64,000 bases of DNA, taken from positions 496,001-560,000 of the forward strand of contig CM066299.1 in NCBI GenBank assembly GCA_033816765.1. Reading direction: 5' to 3'. Origin of the DNA: Nothopassalora personata (lineage: Eukaryota; Ascomycota; Dothideomycetes; Mycosphaerellales; Mycosphaerellaceae). The notes beneath the pieces are model-generated. The model was not told the DNA's origin. It searched no databases and saw only the letters and a program-made list of their open reading frames with translations. The position numbers were made by a program, and so were the translations under genes. How positions within the stretch are numbered: position 1 is the stretch's first letter; each line of letters opens with the position of its first letter. This document shows positions 1-9,849 of the stretch, piece by piece.

Positions 1-1
1 A

Positions 2-3000
2 TTGCTTAGGACTGCTGTAGCAAAGGAACGAGTTGCAGAAATTGGAACAGGCGCGTTTGAGGGAGATTCTATTGCTAACGTTTATTCAGTTCAAGGGGAC
101 TGGCCCTCCGAGATCCTGAGACAATCTGCATTGAATGCTCAGGCACGGAAGCAACAAGCAGGCCTACATATAGCTAACATTAGGATGCCGCAGGTCTTCA
201 CGATGTACAAGCGTAAGGCGGACAAGAAAAAGCCAGTGGACGCGAGCGTTCACGAACGCCCAGAATCACGAGTTGAGGGAGATATGGAATGGAAGCGCAG
301 GGCACTGTACCTGGAATCCAAGATGCCTGAAGGACAAGGTCCGTTTGATGGGAAGTACTTGACTAAGAAATTCTCAAGTATTGAGCGAGGTAGCCGGATC
401 ACTCCAGAACGACTTACCTCAATCAAGGTTGGCATCAAGCTATTGCCAATGGAAAGGGCCTTATTCGATGAGATGCTCTACAACCGGGAGGCAGTCCTCG
501 CTTGGGATTTCAGTCACATGAGGCAAATTAGGCACGACGTCGTGCCACCTCAGAAGATTAACACGGTCCCTCATAGGCCATGGCAGGCACGCCCTATCCG
601 GTTGCACCCAAGTCTTAGGGCAATTGTTGAGCGCATGATTAGAGCCCGGATCAAGAATAACATCCTAGAATACTCACAAGGGGCTTATTCCAATAGCTGG
701 TTCCTGGTCGCAAAGAAGGTTGATGCCTCTGGAAGCGATGTGCCATATCGGTTGATCAACTCAGCTGTGCTCCTGAATGAGGTTACTATGCGCGATGCTA
801 ACATTCCACCGGACACGGATAGCTTCTCAGAGGATTTTGCCGGGTGCCGAGTCGCTTCACTTGTGGACCTGTTTTCAGGTTATGATCAGATTACTTTGGA
901 TGAGTCCTGCCGGGACTTAACAGCCTTCATGACCCCTCTTGGCCTAGTACGCAACACGACTCTGCCTCAAGGAGCTACCAATTCAGTTGCTCAGTTCGTG
1001 CGTGCGGTAACAAAGATTCTGCTTGATCATATCTCGCATCGAGCGAAGCCGTTTCTCGATGACATCGGTATTAAGGGACCAACTGAGGACTATGGGAATG
1101 CCGAACTAGAGCCTGGGTTGAGAAAATGGGTCGTTGAGCACATCGTTTCCCTGGATCTGGTTCTTGCTGACCTGGAAAGAGCTGGTGCGGTAGTTGCTGG
1201 AGGCAAATCCCAATGGTTATACGAAAAGCTCAAGATTGTTGGGTACGTTACTGGCCCGGATGGTCGCTATCCTGACCCAAAGGTTGTGGCCAAGATCCTG
1301 GATTGGCCTACGCCTACCTGTATCAAGGAGGTCCGCACCTATGTGGGGCTGTGTGTGTACTTCCGGATATGGATTCCCTGGTTCGTTATCATCGCTCGAC
1401 CAATGTACAAACTGCTGAAGAAGGACGCCGAGTTCACCTGGACAGAAAATGAGCAGTTCTCAAAAGAAGAGGTTGCTAGGTACCTTGTGCAGGCTCCAGC
1501 CTTAGTTACCCTCTGCTACTCACCTGGTGCTGGGTCCATCTTTGTCTCAGTTGATGCTAGCGGCACTGGATGGGGATGTATCGTTTCTCAAGAATCAATG
1601 GACAGTACCCGACGGCGTCACCCGGTGCGGTATGAGAGTGGAATCTGGAGCGCGTCAGAATCCAGATATGATGCTGGGAAGCGGGAATGCCTTGGGGTCC
1701 TTAAGGGGCTTAAGAAGATCCAGAGATATATCACTGGCGTTGATTTTGTCCTTGAGGTTGATGCCAAGACACTTGTATGGCAGCTTAACCGGCCGGCTTC
1801 GGACCTGCCAAACTCGGCAATGGCCCGGTGGGTCGCATGGATCAGGTTGTTCACGTTCGAGGTAAAGCACGTTGCGGGGACTAGACACACTGGCCCAGAT
1901 GCCCTGTCTCGAAGGCCCTCTACACCTCAAGAACCCAGGAAAGCTGACGAAGACGAAGTCGACCAGATGATTGATGATAAGCTGTTCAGGTACCCGGAGC
2001 CGGTCGACACCTATCCAGTTGAAATCCAGAAAACACGACATCTCGGGGACCAATATTCTGAGGGCTCTCAGCAGCTTGCTCAGGTTATAGAAACCAGGAC
2101 CCGGCCCGATGGTGTTACCCGTGCTGAGTACCGGCGGCTGGTGAAGAAGAGCGTCAACTTCTTTGTCCGAGACCAATTGCTGTTCTTCCAGAAGCGCCGA
2201 GGAGCACCGTTGCAACTTGTGATTGACGATGATGAGGCTCAGAAGGAGATCGTCATAGAATGCCATGAAAGACACGGTCATCGCAGCGCTGAGGTCGTGT
2301 ACAACCTTATTTCCGATCGGTATTACTGGGACGGGTGCTTCGCCGATGTCTCTGCGTGGGTTCGAAGTTGTGCTCCTTGTAGGTTTCGCGAAGGCAACCA
2401 GCGCGCTGGCGAGCTTCACTCATCGAGCCCTCAGGTCATTGGTGAGAAGTGGTACTCGGACCCCGTCCAGGTGCACAAAAATGGATACCTCCTAGTTGCG
2501 CGCGAAGCACTCAGCAACTGGATCGAGGCTAGAGTGACAAGGGCACCTCCCAGCTCGAAGACAGTTGCCAAGTTTCTATACGAAGATGTCTTCTGTAGGC
2601 ACGGCTGCTGTGCTGAAATTGTGCTTGATAACGCTACGGTTCATGCGGCTGAGGTTGAGCGGTTGCTCGTAGGACTTGGTGTTCGAAGGATCCGAATATC
2701 ACCGTACCATCCGCAGTCTAATGCTCCGGTCGAGGTTGGGCACCGTCCGATTCTTGCAGCGTTAGCAAAGCTTACAAGGAACACATACCGCGGATGGGAG
2801 CAATGGGTACCCGCTGTGTTATGGGCTGATAGGACCACGACCTGTCGTACTACTGGAATGACGCCGGCTCAGGTCCTGTATGGCCATCGCACGATTCTGC
2901 CAATTGAGGTTGAGTACCCGACGTGGGCGAATTATCAATGGGGATCGGTGAGAACGACTGAGGACCTGCTTGCCATACGTGCGCGTCAACTCCAGGCTCG

Positions 3001-3553
3001 AGACCTTAGTTTGGAAGAGCTGCATGCTCGAAGGAAGCGACTAAGAGAACTTAGCAAGGACTACTTCGATTCTCACCGAAATGTTGACTTTGCTGGTTTC
3101 CAGAAGGGCGACCTTGTCATGAGGTTCGACAAGCCATATAAGGATGACTTCTCACGCAAGATCGGTTACCGATGGCAAGGTCCATATCGGGTGTCCAGTG
3201 TCTCCAGGAAGTTTGGTACCTATATTCTTGAGGAACTTGATGGCACGCCAATGAAGGGAGTTCAGGCACGAGAAAACCTTAAGCTAGTTCCAGAGCTTCG
3301 CCCGGATAACATAGGAGTACCAGGCCTGGATGATGGGATCGATCTCGTAATGGGGGAGGGAGAAGTCGCTGATAGCGAAGACAGCAGTGATTCGAACGAG
3401 ATCGAGCCCATCGCCGACGAAGACGTGCTACCTGTAGGAATTGACGAAAGGGGATCGTATCCTGAACCGGAATCCAAGAAGCTATGGGTCAGGCCTCATG
3501 ACCTTTCTGCAGCCGAAATTTCACAGTTCAGCAGGATCGAGGCTGAGAACTAA
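2..3553 (+). CDS. pol: Ty3/Gypsy Pol polyprotein (RT, RNase H, integrase), 5'-partial
   Basis: Open for 1183 codons from the window edge, and it continues upstream; no genuine start is visible. Reverse transcriptase lies at about residues 195-420, with a first catalytic Asp in LVDLFSGYDQI (about 290) and the box FLDDIGI (about 354), a variant of the usual Y-x-D-D. RNase H begins near residue 515 (SVDASGTGWG). Integrase has an HHCC zinc-binding domain (HERHGH near 756, CAPC near 790) and a DDE core: SDP near 818, LDNA near 876, and a Glu in PVEVGH 35 residues after the second Asp. The C-terminus (about 1040-1110) is an integrase C-terminal barrel-like stretch (GDLVMRFDK...GPYRV) with no chromodomain that I can see, ending in an acidic tail. 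Role: cDNA synthesis and integration of the element. Aspartic protease and gag are not in the window. Confidence 0.92.
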   Translation: MLRTAVAKERVAEIGTGAFEGDSIANVYSVQGDWPSEILRQSALNAQARKQQAGLHIANIRMPQVFTMYKRKADKKKPVDASVHERPESRVEGDMEWKRRALYLESKMPEGQGPFDGKYLTKKFSSIERGSRITPERLTSIKVGIKLLPMERALFDEMLYNREAVLAWDFSHMRQIRHDVVPPQKINTVPHRPWQARPIRLHPSLRAIVERMIRARIKNNILEYSQGAYSNSWFLVAKKVDASGSDVPYRLINSAVLLNEVTMRDANIPPDTDSFSEDFAGCRVASLVDLFSGYDQITLDESCRDLTAFMTPLGLVRNTTLPQGATNSVAQFVRAVTKILLDHISHRAKPFLDDIGIKGPTEDYGNAELEPGLRKWVVEHIVSLDLVLADLERAGAVVAGGKSQWLYEKLKIVGYVTGPDGRYPDPKVVAKILDWPTPTCIKEVRTYVGLCVYFRIWIPWFVIIARPMYKLLKKDAEFTWTENEQFSKEEVARYLVQAPALVTLCYSPGAGSIFVSVDASGTGWGCIVSQESMDSTRRRHPVRYESGIWSASESRYDAGKRECLGVLKGLKKIQRYITGVDFVLEVDAKTLVWQLNRPASDLPNSAMARWVAWIRLFTFEVKHVAGTRHTGPDALSRRPSTPQEPRKADEDEVDQMIDDKLFRYPEPVDTYPVEIQKTRHLGDQYSEGSQQLAQVIETRTRPDGVTRAEYRRLVKKSVNFFVRDQLLFFQKRRGAPLQLVIDDDEAQKEIVIECHERHGHRSAEVVYNLISDRYYWDGCFADVSAWVRSCAPCRFREGNQRAGELHSSSPQVIGEKWYSDPVQVHKNGYLLVAREALSNWIEARVTRAPPSSKTVAKFLYEDVFCRHGCCAEIVLDNATVHAAEVERLLVGLGVRRIRISPYHPQSNAPVEVGHRPILAALAKLTRNTYRGWEQWVPAVLWADRTTTCRTTGMTPAQVLYGHRTILPIEVEYPTWANYQWGSVRTTEDLLAIRARQLQARDLSLEELHARRKRLRELSKDYFDSHRNVDFAGFQKGDLVMRFDKPYKDDFSRKIGYRWQGPYRVSSVSRKFGTYILEELDGTPMKGVQARENLKLVPELRPDNIGVPGLDDGIDLVMGEGEVADSEDSSDSNEIEPIADEDVLPVGIDERGSYPEPESKKLWVRPHDLSAAEISQFSRIEAEN

Positions 3554-4154
3554 TCAGTTGGCAATGGCGTACGGAGTTCACTTCCCTTAGGCATGTGTTG
3601 CGCATGCCCTTCAGTTTGTTAAGCCGATTCGGTTATCTGGACTTCACTTCATGGGGTGTTCTTGCCTTGGTTGGACCTCAGTTAGTAGAGTCACATTTAC
3701 CGGTCCCGGGACCGGTAAATCGGATCACGTGACAGCGTGGCATGCCCCCTGCCGAATGCTCACCTAGGTGGTCACCAGCACTGGTTTTCGGTCACATGCA
3801 GGGCCATCGGACCTTCAGTGTGATCTCAATGGCACTGCTCTTGCCACTTATGAGACCGGTCTCGGCGCTGCTGCCTTGCAACGGTCACAGGGACATACGC
3901 TGAGAGGCATCCTTAAGCGCAGCTCTCTGCCTGCTACTTCCTCTCTTTTTCTTCAAACACTAGCACCATCACCAGAACCACCAACACATCCACCTACCAC
4001 CACACATCAGACGGTTCTCTGGCCTCTCTCTCTTCACGACCTTGACCTTCAAAGCCCACCCCGATACCAAGCTTTCAAAGCTTACCAACACTCCAGAGTG
4101 GCACCACGAGATAGCCAGCTCTTACGATCTCACTGATAGTGAATCCTAGTTATC
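3554..4154 (+). other. Pol-to-ORF spacer with a promoter-like pyrimidine-rich leader
   Basis: No coding sequence is supported here. It holds a GC-rich palindrome at 3695-3720 followed by CACGTGAC (listed separately), and a C/T-rich, A-dotted stretch from about 3920 to 4060 just before the ATG at 4155. Such pyrimidine-rich leaders are common upstream of fungal start codons, so the following ORF may be transcribed from its own promoter. The spacer is conserved in order in the RIPped copy (13468-14059). Confidence 0.5.
3695..3733. repeat. Perfect 26-bp palindrome plus CACGTGAC, inverted relative to an LTR copy
   Basis: Positions 3695-3720 read the same on both strands (core ACCGGTCCCGGGACCGGT) and are followed by CACGTGAC at 3726-3733. 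A near-identical module in reverse orientation lies at 7800-7846 inside the candidate 3' LTR. Both modules are preserved in the RIPped copy (about 13614-13652 and 17900-17940). It contains few CpA sites and so would resist RIP. It could be a transcription-factor site or a replication or dimerisation structure; the function is unknown. Confidence 0.75.
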
Positions 4155-7059
4155 ATGGCTTCAGCTGGTCCATCGTCACGCCCGGCTGGCTCGAGCACAG
4201 CGCTCACTAGCACTGTTACTGGGCTCACCCGCCCACCTCAGACCTTGTTCGAGTCCCTTCGCTTGCCGGACAACGTCAAGCATGTCCTTGCCAACACGAA
4301 CACGCCGAAGTCCGCCGCTAATGTCATGTTCCGAGAGCTCAGTCCTCAGAAGCGGGTTGAGGTGTTGAAGGACTTCTGCAAGGGCTTCGAGAAGGTGTTC
4401 GAAGACTGCTCCGTCTGGGTTGACCTGTTTTTCGAGGAAGTTGAGAGCGGCATGGGCAAGACCTACCAGGATGAATTCCTTGGTAACAGGAAGCTCGATG
4501 TCTTGTTTCCCATCGTCGGCAAGATTCGCAAGACCGGTTCAGAGATTCGTAACCGAGAGAGGACTCTTCGCGCCACGCTTACCCGCCACTGGCCACAGCA
4601 GATGGACAACAAGATTCTTGATCGACGCGTCATCTCCGAGCTTTGCAGCACTGACAGTGGGCGCCGCCAGTTCACGGCCTTCATCAACAAGTACCCAGAC
4701 TACAGCAAGGCTGTTGGCAGAATTCAGAGGGCATTGATCTGGCGTATGAGGATCGGCCGCAAGGGCATAGATCGCAAGCGAATTCTGGAGCCTGGTGATC
4801 TTACCCGGTGCGACAGGGAGGCTGAAGCACGCAGCATTGATCCGCAGTCGGCTGAGAGCAGGGAGATCATCAGAAGACACCGCCTAGCCGTCTATGAGGA
4901 TGGCCTTCCATACTTCATGGAGGGTACTATCACTGAGAAGTCCGCGTCCCCAGAGGACAGCACAGGTCAACCTGGACCATCTGGCCAGCAACAGACTCAG
5001 CCACCACCGGGTGGCAAAGGCAAAGGACGTGCAAAGACTACCACGCCAACTCCACCAGCCTCTACCCAGCCTGCAGTCCCATCGAGAGGCGGTCGCAAGT
5101 CGAGTCGACTTGAGCAGCTCCGCATGAGCGAGAGCATAGGTGAGGGCATGACTGCGCCTGCTCAATCCTCGCCTAACCGAACGCTGGACGGCGCACCCAT
5201 ACGCGAAGGCAGTCCGCTGGGTACACCGGTTGGCACCCCACGATCCACTCCGGCCCTGACTGAGGGTGGCAATCCGATACTCACCATGTCACCTTCGGCT
5301 GTGATCAGGGATGTATCAGTCTTCAAGGATCAGATCCTGCAGGAAGACGAGACCCTCCGGATCAAGCGCGCCAACTGCACCTGCAATGAGCGGTACTGTG
5401 GCATCAAGTTCAGGAACTCGATTGATGTGGATGGCATTGACTGGCTACCTGAGCACCGGATGGCGGGCCTTGAGATGCTCGAATATGCGGTCTCGCAGGT
5501 TCTTGAGAGGGATGGCAAGGTTAGCGCTGTGATGTGCGATCAGCATGTCCGAGATTTCTGCCACAAGGCCCTCCACTTCGTCACGAATCCCGGTATCACC
5601 ACCAATACCCTGTGTGAGCGCGCGCTCAAGGTCCAAGACTGGCTCTTTGAAGGCAAGAGTTTTTCAGCTATCAAGGTGAAGAATGGGTCGTGGTTTCGCC
5701 CTGACAAGCGTGGTCAGAAGACTGTCAACCCGCTTGGCTGCCTCCGTGTTCGAGGCAAAGCCGGCACCACGAGTGGCATCGTCACGCATGCCAACTACAA
5801 TCAGATCCTCGACAAATTTGGCATTGATGAAGCTGACCAAGCCGATCTCGATAGCACCGGTACCTACATCAATGGCAACATGCTGTACTGGTACAATGAC
5901 GCTGAACTAGCGCCGCGGGTTAAAACAGTCAGAGAGATGATGAGTCGAGAATTCGACGTGTACCGATGGCACCTGCGAGAGTTGAACAAGGTCAGCAACG
6001 GCGGCGTCTGCCAGAACATGTGGTATTCTCTGAGCCAACAGATCATGCGACAAGACCCCGGGCTGTGGCTCTTGCAAGTGGCGCTGCACCCTCAACACTG
6101 CACTCGGTTCATCTCCTTCCCCAGGCCTACGATTTTCAGCTTTGACAGGGCTCATCAGGGGGGGTGATGCGAACACCATGGTGCAGCATGCTGGGGTCGA
6201 CTTGAACCTCGAAATTGAAAACTACTGGACTAGCAACCGGCTCAACATGCTGTACTCTCTTGACTCAGAGGGCACCAGTGGGCCGGAGTTTTTACACGGT
6301 TTTCATAAGCAAGGGAATGCTGCAGAGTTCATCCAGTGGTGCCAGATCAACGACTGCATAGAAGACGGCCGATTTAAGCGTTTCTTCTCGGTTGGGGTTC
6401 AGAATTACCTGAGCAAGAACAGCATCAGCTGGTTCAGAGAGGACCTAAGCGCTGGGCAAATGCGGGTGACCACTGCAGGCGTTCCAATGAGGCAGGCCGC
6501 ACACAAGAAGACGCTGCGTCAGATTGACCCTTGCTTTATCGCGATCCGCGACGATGACTATCTTGAACTCCAGAGAAGCTGGAGCATGCACCAGGTGATG
6601 GACCTCCATCGTGACTTCAAGACGCCAAGTGAGAGCGCTGCAGGGTTTGAGTATCGACGCCCAGTACCTGGCCATCCTTTCCCTGCGGCCGTACACCTCA
6701 GTGGCATCAGCCCCCTGTCCGATGCCCTAGCGGGTTTGAAGTCCTGGAACGACAACGAAGTCATCCTTGATGCTAGAAGGTGGCTTGATGCTGCGGTCCG
6801 CCCAGACTCGGAGCTCTTCCACAAGAAGATGCATGAATGGCGCGTCCGAGCTGTGAAGTTGATGGACAAGCAGCTCAGCTTGGTCACTGCTCTCGAGCAG
6901 ATGTGCTTCACAAGCGAAGGGCGTGATGAGAGCGTCTTCCGCAACTACCATGGGAACTTCACCAACCAGCCACTTGGGGACGCGTCTAGTGAGATTGGTG
7001 TTGGCCACGACAACGAGTGGGTCTGGACAAAGGAGTTGTGTGAGAATGAGTGGAACTGA
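4155..7059 (+). CDS. Large accessory ORF between pol and the 3' LTR (about 968 codons), frameshifted
   Basis: The ATG at 4155 opens 670 codons, ending in TGA at 6165-6167. The +1-shifted frame continues to TGA at 7057-7059. The break lies in a run of seven Gs (about 6160-6166). The RIPped copy has a non-homopolymeric six-base equivalent that keeps one frame, so the ancestral product was a single protein of about 968 residues. Visible parts: a basic N-terminal region (1-260), a Pro/Ser/Gly/Lys-rich linker (about 265-345), a Cys cluster (CTCNERYC near 407, MCDQH...FC near 460), then a large globular-looking region with a conserved-looking patch around FSFDRAHQGGD (about 661) that crosses the break. 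I recognise no family. The position corresponds to env-like or accessory ORFs of other retroelements, but no signal peptide or membrane segment is evident. The frameshift may be a real mutation, a programmed slip or a sequencing error. Confidence 0.72.
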
Positions 7060-7520
7060 GTGGTTGGTGCGGGTTTATGGGCTCCTGGTTTCTGGTTGAT
7101 TTCCGGCTACAGCTGTAGCCTATGGGTTTCTGGTTCTGATTCTGGTTCTGGTTCTGGTTGATGCTTCGGGTACGGGTGCTTCTGGTCCTTAGATCTTACT
7201 TGTTTCTTATGGTCACTTATCTTCCCTTGACTCACTTTCTGGCCACGCGATGGACTCGTCTTTGGATTTATCAGGTTACTGGTACTGACACTCACTTGTC
7301 TCATGAATGGCGCTTACATTGTTCGACCATCTGGCCTGTTCGATTGATGCTGACATAGCTGCCCAACCCCTCGCCAGTCTCGTGGCATACGTCAACGCAG
7401 TGCGACGGGCGCGAGTCGCGGATTATTGACGTCACCATCACGGATTGCCTGACATCTTGTATGTCAAGCTGAATGGTAGGCCCGGGCTTACTGCTTTGGA
7501 ACCTGAGGACAGGTTCGTAA
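7060..7520 (+). other. 3' untranslated part of the element with a TTCTGG microsatellite
   Basis: No gene is supported. Around 7120-7160 there is a short run of TTCTGG/TTCTGA units. In the other copy the equivalent run is longer (about 17035-17095). The other copy also has two blocks of roughly 60 bp near 17375-17435 and 17470-17530 that are absent here. The region ends at a purine tract. Confidence 0.55.
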
Positions 7521-7530
7521 TGGGGGAGGA
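7521..7530 (+). other. Candidate polypurine tract
   Basis: TGGGGGAGGA lies immediately before the candidate 3' LTR. It is in the expected place to prime plus-strand DNA synthesis. Its counterpart in the RIPped copy is near 17573-17583. Confidence 0.5.
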
Positions 7531-7535
7531 TATAT

Positions 7536-7907
7536 TGACGACTAATGGGTTGTGTTGACCTTGGGTTTGGGTTTGGGAAGGGGTCCCTTGGGTCCAACTT
7601 GCCCAAATTCATTTAGGTTTGATTGGACATTTGGGCAAGCCAGCAGGACCTGGTATGGCCATTGAGATATATACTGCGCAGTTGAGTATTGTAAGCGTAG
7701 CATCAAGGCAACAATTCAATTCATACCTCTCGAGTAGAGGGTATAGGGGTTTAGGGTCCGCCAATCCTCTTGTTTTATCTGGCTACTGCGCTGCTCGTCA
7801 CGTGACCTGATTTCCCGGTCCCAGGACCGGCAAATACCCCTGCTTACGCAAGCACCGCTCCATACCACCACAACTCGGACAGGCCTACATAGGGTGGTTG
7901 GTAGACA
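7536..7907 (+). repeat. Candidate 3' LTR (about 372 bp)
   Basis: It starts TGACGACTAA directly after a purine tract and ends GGTAGACA, giving TG...CA boundaries. Homology between the two copies stops a few bases after this CA (7907 here, 18010 there), which supports the right edge. Inside are a TATA-like GATATATAC near 7665 and the CACGTGAC/CCGGTCC palindrome module at 7800-7846, reasonable for an LTR promoter. Because no 5' LTR is present in the window, identity of the two LTRs cannot be tested. Confidence 0.55.
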
Positions 7908-7925
7908 TTATTAGTAGTGCTAAAG

Positions 7926-8278
7926 AAGAAGATAGGTCCGAAGTTTATCGGCCCATACCGCATTACGGACGCTGTCGGTTCGTAGGCGTACCGCCTAGCG
8001 CTACTAGCCGACTTAAGGCTCTATAACGTCTTCTATGTCTCTCTCCTCGAGCCGTATATCGGTAGCGATAAGGATAGACCCGTACCCCCTCTAGCTAATA
8101 AGGACGGAGAGTATAAGGTAGAGGTAGTGCTAGATAGGCGTAAGCGTAAGGGTAAGCTACAGTATCTAGTCTAGTAGAAGGACTAGCTAGAGGAGTACAA
8201 TAGCTAGGAACCGGCGGAGGGCCTCGCGAATGCGGATCGTATAGTAGCCGACTATAAGGCGTTAAGGAGAAGTAAATG
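7926..8278 (+). pseudogene. RIPped 3' end of a chromovirus Pol: integrase C-terminus and chromodomain
   Basis: Reading in frame from 7926 and passing several TAG codons gives a protein that starts KKIGPKFIGPYRI, continues through VFYVSLLEPYIG, and then shows a chromodomain: GEYKVEVVLDRR, KGKLQYLV, and EPAEGLANAD. This is the usual C-terminal arrangement of chromodomain-carrying Ty3/Gypsy elements (chromoviruses), where the chromodomain guides insertion to marked chromatin. The stops fit CAG or TGG changed to TAG by RIP. Only this end survives: the upstream part is missing, and copy 1 of the other Gypsy abuts it at 7907. It belongs to a different element from its neighbours, whose Pol lacks a chromodomain. 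Confidence 0.82.
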
Positions 8279-8289
8279 AGACTAGTACT

Positions 8290-9480
8290 AGAGCACAAAT
8301 AAAACTTTTCTTAACTATAAACAAAACAAAAGCTAAAGAGTAGCGCGCCCACTAGGGGCTACGTAGAGTAGTAGCAGGCGAGGAGCCCGCGAGCAGCGTG
8401 TAAGGCGAGCGCCTCAGTTGTCGTTACGCAGTAACTTAGGCAAGAATGCCTAGTCGGCGGCGGTAGTGTCAATGTTCTACGCCTATAGGAACTAGGACTA
8501 CGGTTAGTAGGGTATACGTAGGCGAGGAACATGCGACTCACGGCGCGGCCGAGTTCGAACAGCCTATTAAGGGCGCGGTTCTGCTCCTACTAGAGCGCGA
8601 GGGCTTCGGCGGCGGGGGCGGCGGCAGTGGTAGCGGCGGCGGCGGAGGCACGCATACGGGTCTCCCCGGCACGCTTGTGCTTGTAGGCATTAAACTGCCT
8701 AATAGCCTATAGGAAGGGTTAGCCGAAGCATAGGGGACGCACTAGAGCCCTCCCCCGCGAGTAGTAGTCGACTCGCACGAGCGAAGCAGCGACTTACCTC
8801 CTTAATGTCGTTACCTAGCTAGGCACATAGGCGGATCTGCTCTACTAGCTCCTACTGCTGGAGGTCTATAGGCGCCTAGCCCATTATAGCCGTAAGGAAG
8901 TCGCGCTAGGACCGCGCGGCGCGTAGGCGGCTTACTAGCGAGGCGATAGCGTAGCTAGTGTTAGGCACGCAGCTATGTTTGCTACGCCTGCAGCGGCTAT
9001 ACTTCTTTAGGAGCTCGCCGGTAGTGACACTATTATAGTTATCGGCCTCGTCTAGTAAGTAGTTAGCATACGAATCGTAGGCGACACGCGTAGAGACTTA
9101 CCCCTAACGAAGTACGGGAGGTACCGTATGTATATGTTAATTCTCTACGAGAGCTTAGTAGCTAGCGAGGGCGTTAGTAGCTACGAGGGTGATGCTAGTC
9201 GCTTGCGACCACTAGGCGTTCTAGAGGCGTCGCGCACTAGAGCCGCCTAGCGGCGCTCGTCTTCTACGGCGCTAGTGGTGCTATCGCTACTAGTGCTGCT
9301 AGAGGAGGCGGAGCGGCTAGAGAATGGCGGCGAGGAGGGCACGGTAGACATAATGATAATGATAATGCTAGCGAGGCGCTTACGATAATGGTACGGTACG
9401 GGTGCGTAGTAGTAGTGTAGCGAAGGTGATAAGCTAGGGAGCGTGCTAAGAAAGGGCTAGGTTAGGCTAGAGTTTTATGC
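8290..9480 (-). pseudogene. RIPped relic of an unidentified minus-strand ORF
   Basis: The stretch downstream of the chromodomain relic is rich in TA and TAG. On the minus strand a long frame can be followed across RIP-type stops from about 9100 down to 8650, giving protein-like sequence (for example a stretch reading YANYLLDEADNYNSVTTGEL), then a region rich in Arg/Ala codons that includes a GGC/GCC-type low-complexity run at 8600-8650. I do not recognise it. It may be an antisense accessory ORF of the chromovirus or a separate dead element. Confidence 0.4.
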
Positions 9481-9849
9481 CCCTAACTAGCTGCGTCGGT
9501 ATAGTAACCAAGCCTTACTTACCTACACCTATATAACGACACGCACGCAACCCGCATATAGGCCGCATAGCAACTATAGTTCTAGAAGTACATAGGAGCC
9601 TCTACGTAGCAACTAGCGAGCTAAGGACAGCTCGCACGGGAGGGGAGGCAATTGTAAGGGGCAGCCTAGTGGCTAACCCCTACATGTGGCCTTACATGTA
9701 ACATGCGGTCGCGACCGGCTACTAAGCCGCACGTGACACGCATAAGTACACCTTGCGACGCGCAATGCGTCTTGAACAAAAGGCAAGAATTAGTTCATCT
9801 ACGACTAGCAGGTCGTGGGCGTGCTATACATTGCGACATCCCCTTAACA
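9481..9849. other. Intergenic RIP-affected sequence left of copy 2
   Basis: No coding sequence is supported. The stretch includes TA-rich parts and an undistorted segment near 9680-9850. Homology to the first Gypsy copy begins abruptly at 9850 without an LTR, so this is flank or another repeat, not the 5' end of copy 2. Confidence 0.4.

Larger units (their letters stand above)
2..7907 (+). mobile_element. Ty3/Gypsy-type LTR retrotransposon, near-unmutated copy, 5' end outside window
   Basis: The block contains a pol-type ORF (RT, RNase H, integrase), then a second long ORF, a purine tract and a candidate 3' LTR ending near 7907. The same order recurs in mutated form from 9850 to 18010, so the unit is a repeat about 8 kb long. 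Homology between the copies starts at position 188 here because the other copy is 5'-truncated. The 5' LTR, gag and protease would lie left of the window. The order RT-RNase H-integrase fits Ty3/Gypsy rather than Copia. This copy shows almost no RIP, so it probably arrived after the other copy was mutated (inference). Confidence 0.85.

Noticed and set aside
1655..2419. Long minus-strand ORF inside pol (254 codons)
   Set aside because: Antisense shadow of the integrase/RNase H coding strand, with no recognisable domain.
3768..4136. 122-codon ORF upstream of the accessory ORF
   Set aside because: Pro/Ser/His/Thr-rich translation of a pyrimidine-rich leader; the frame is not supported by the RIPped copy or by any motif.
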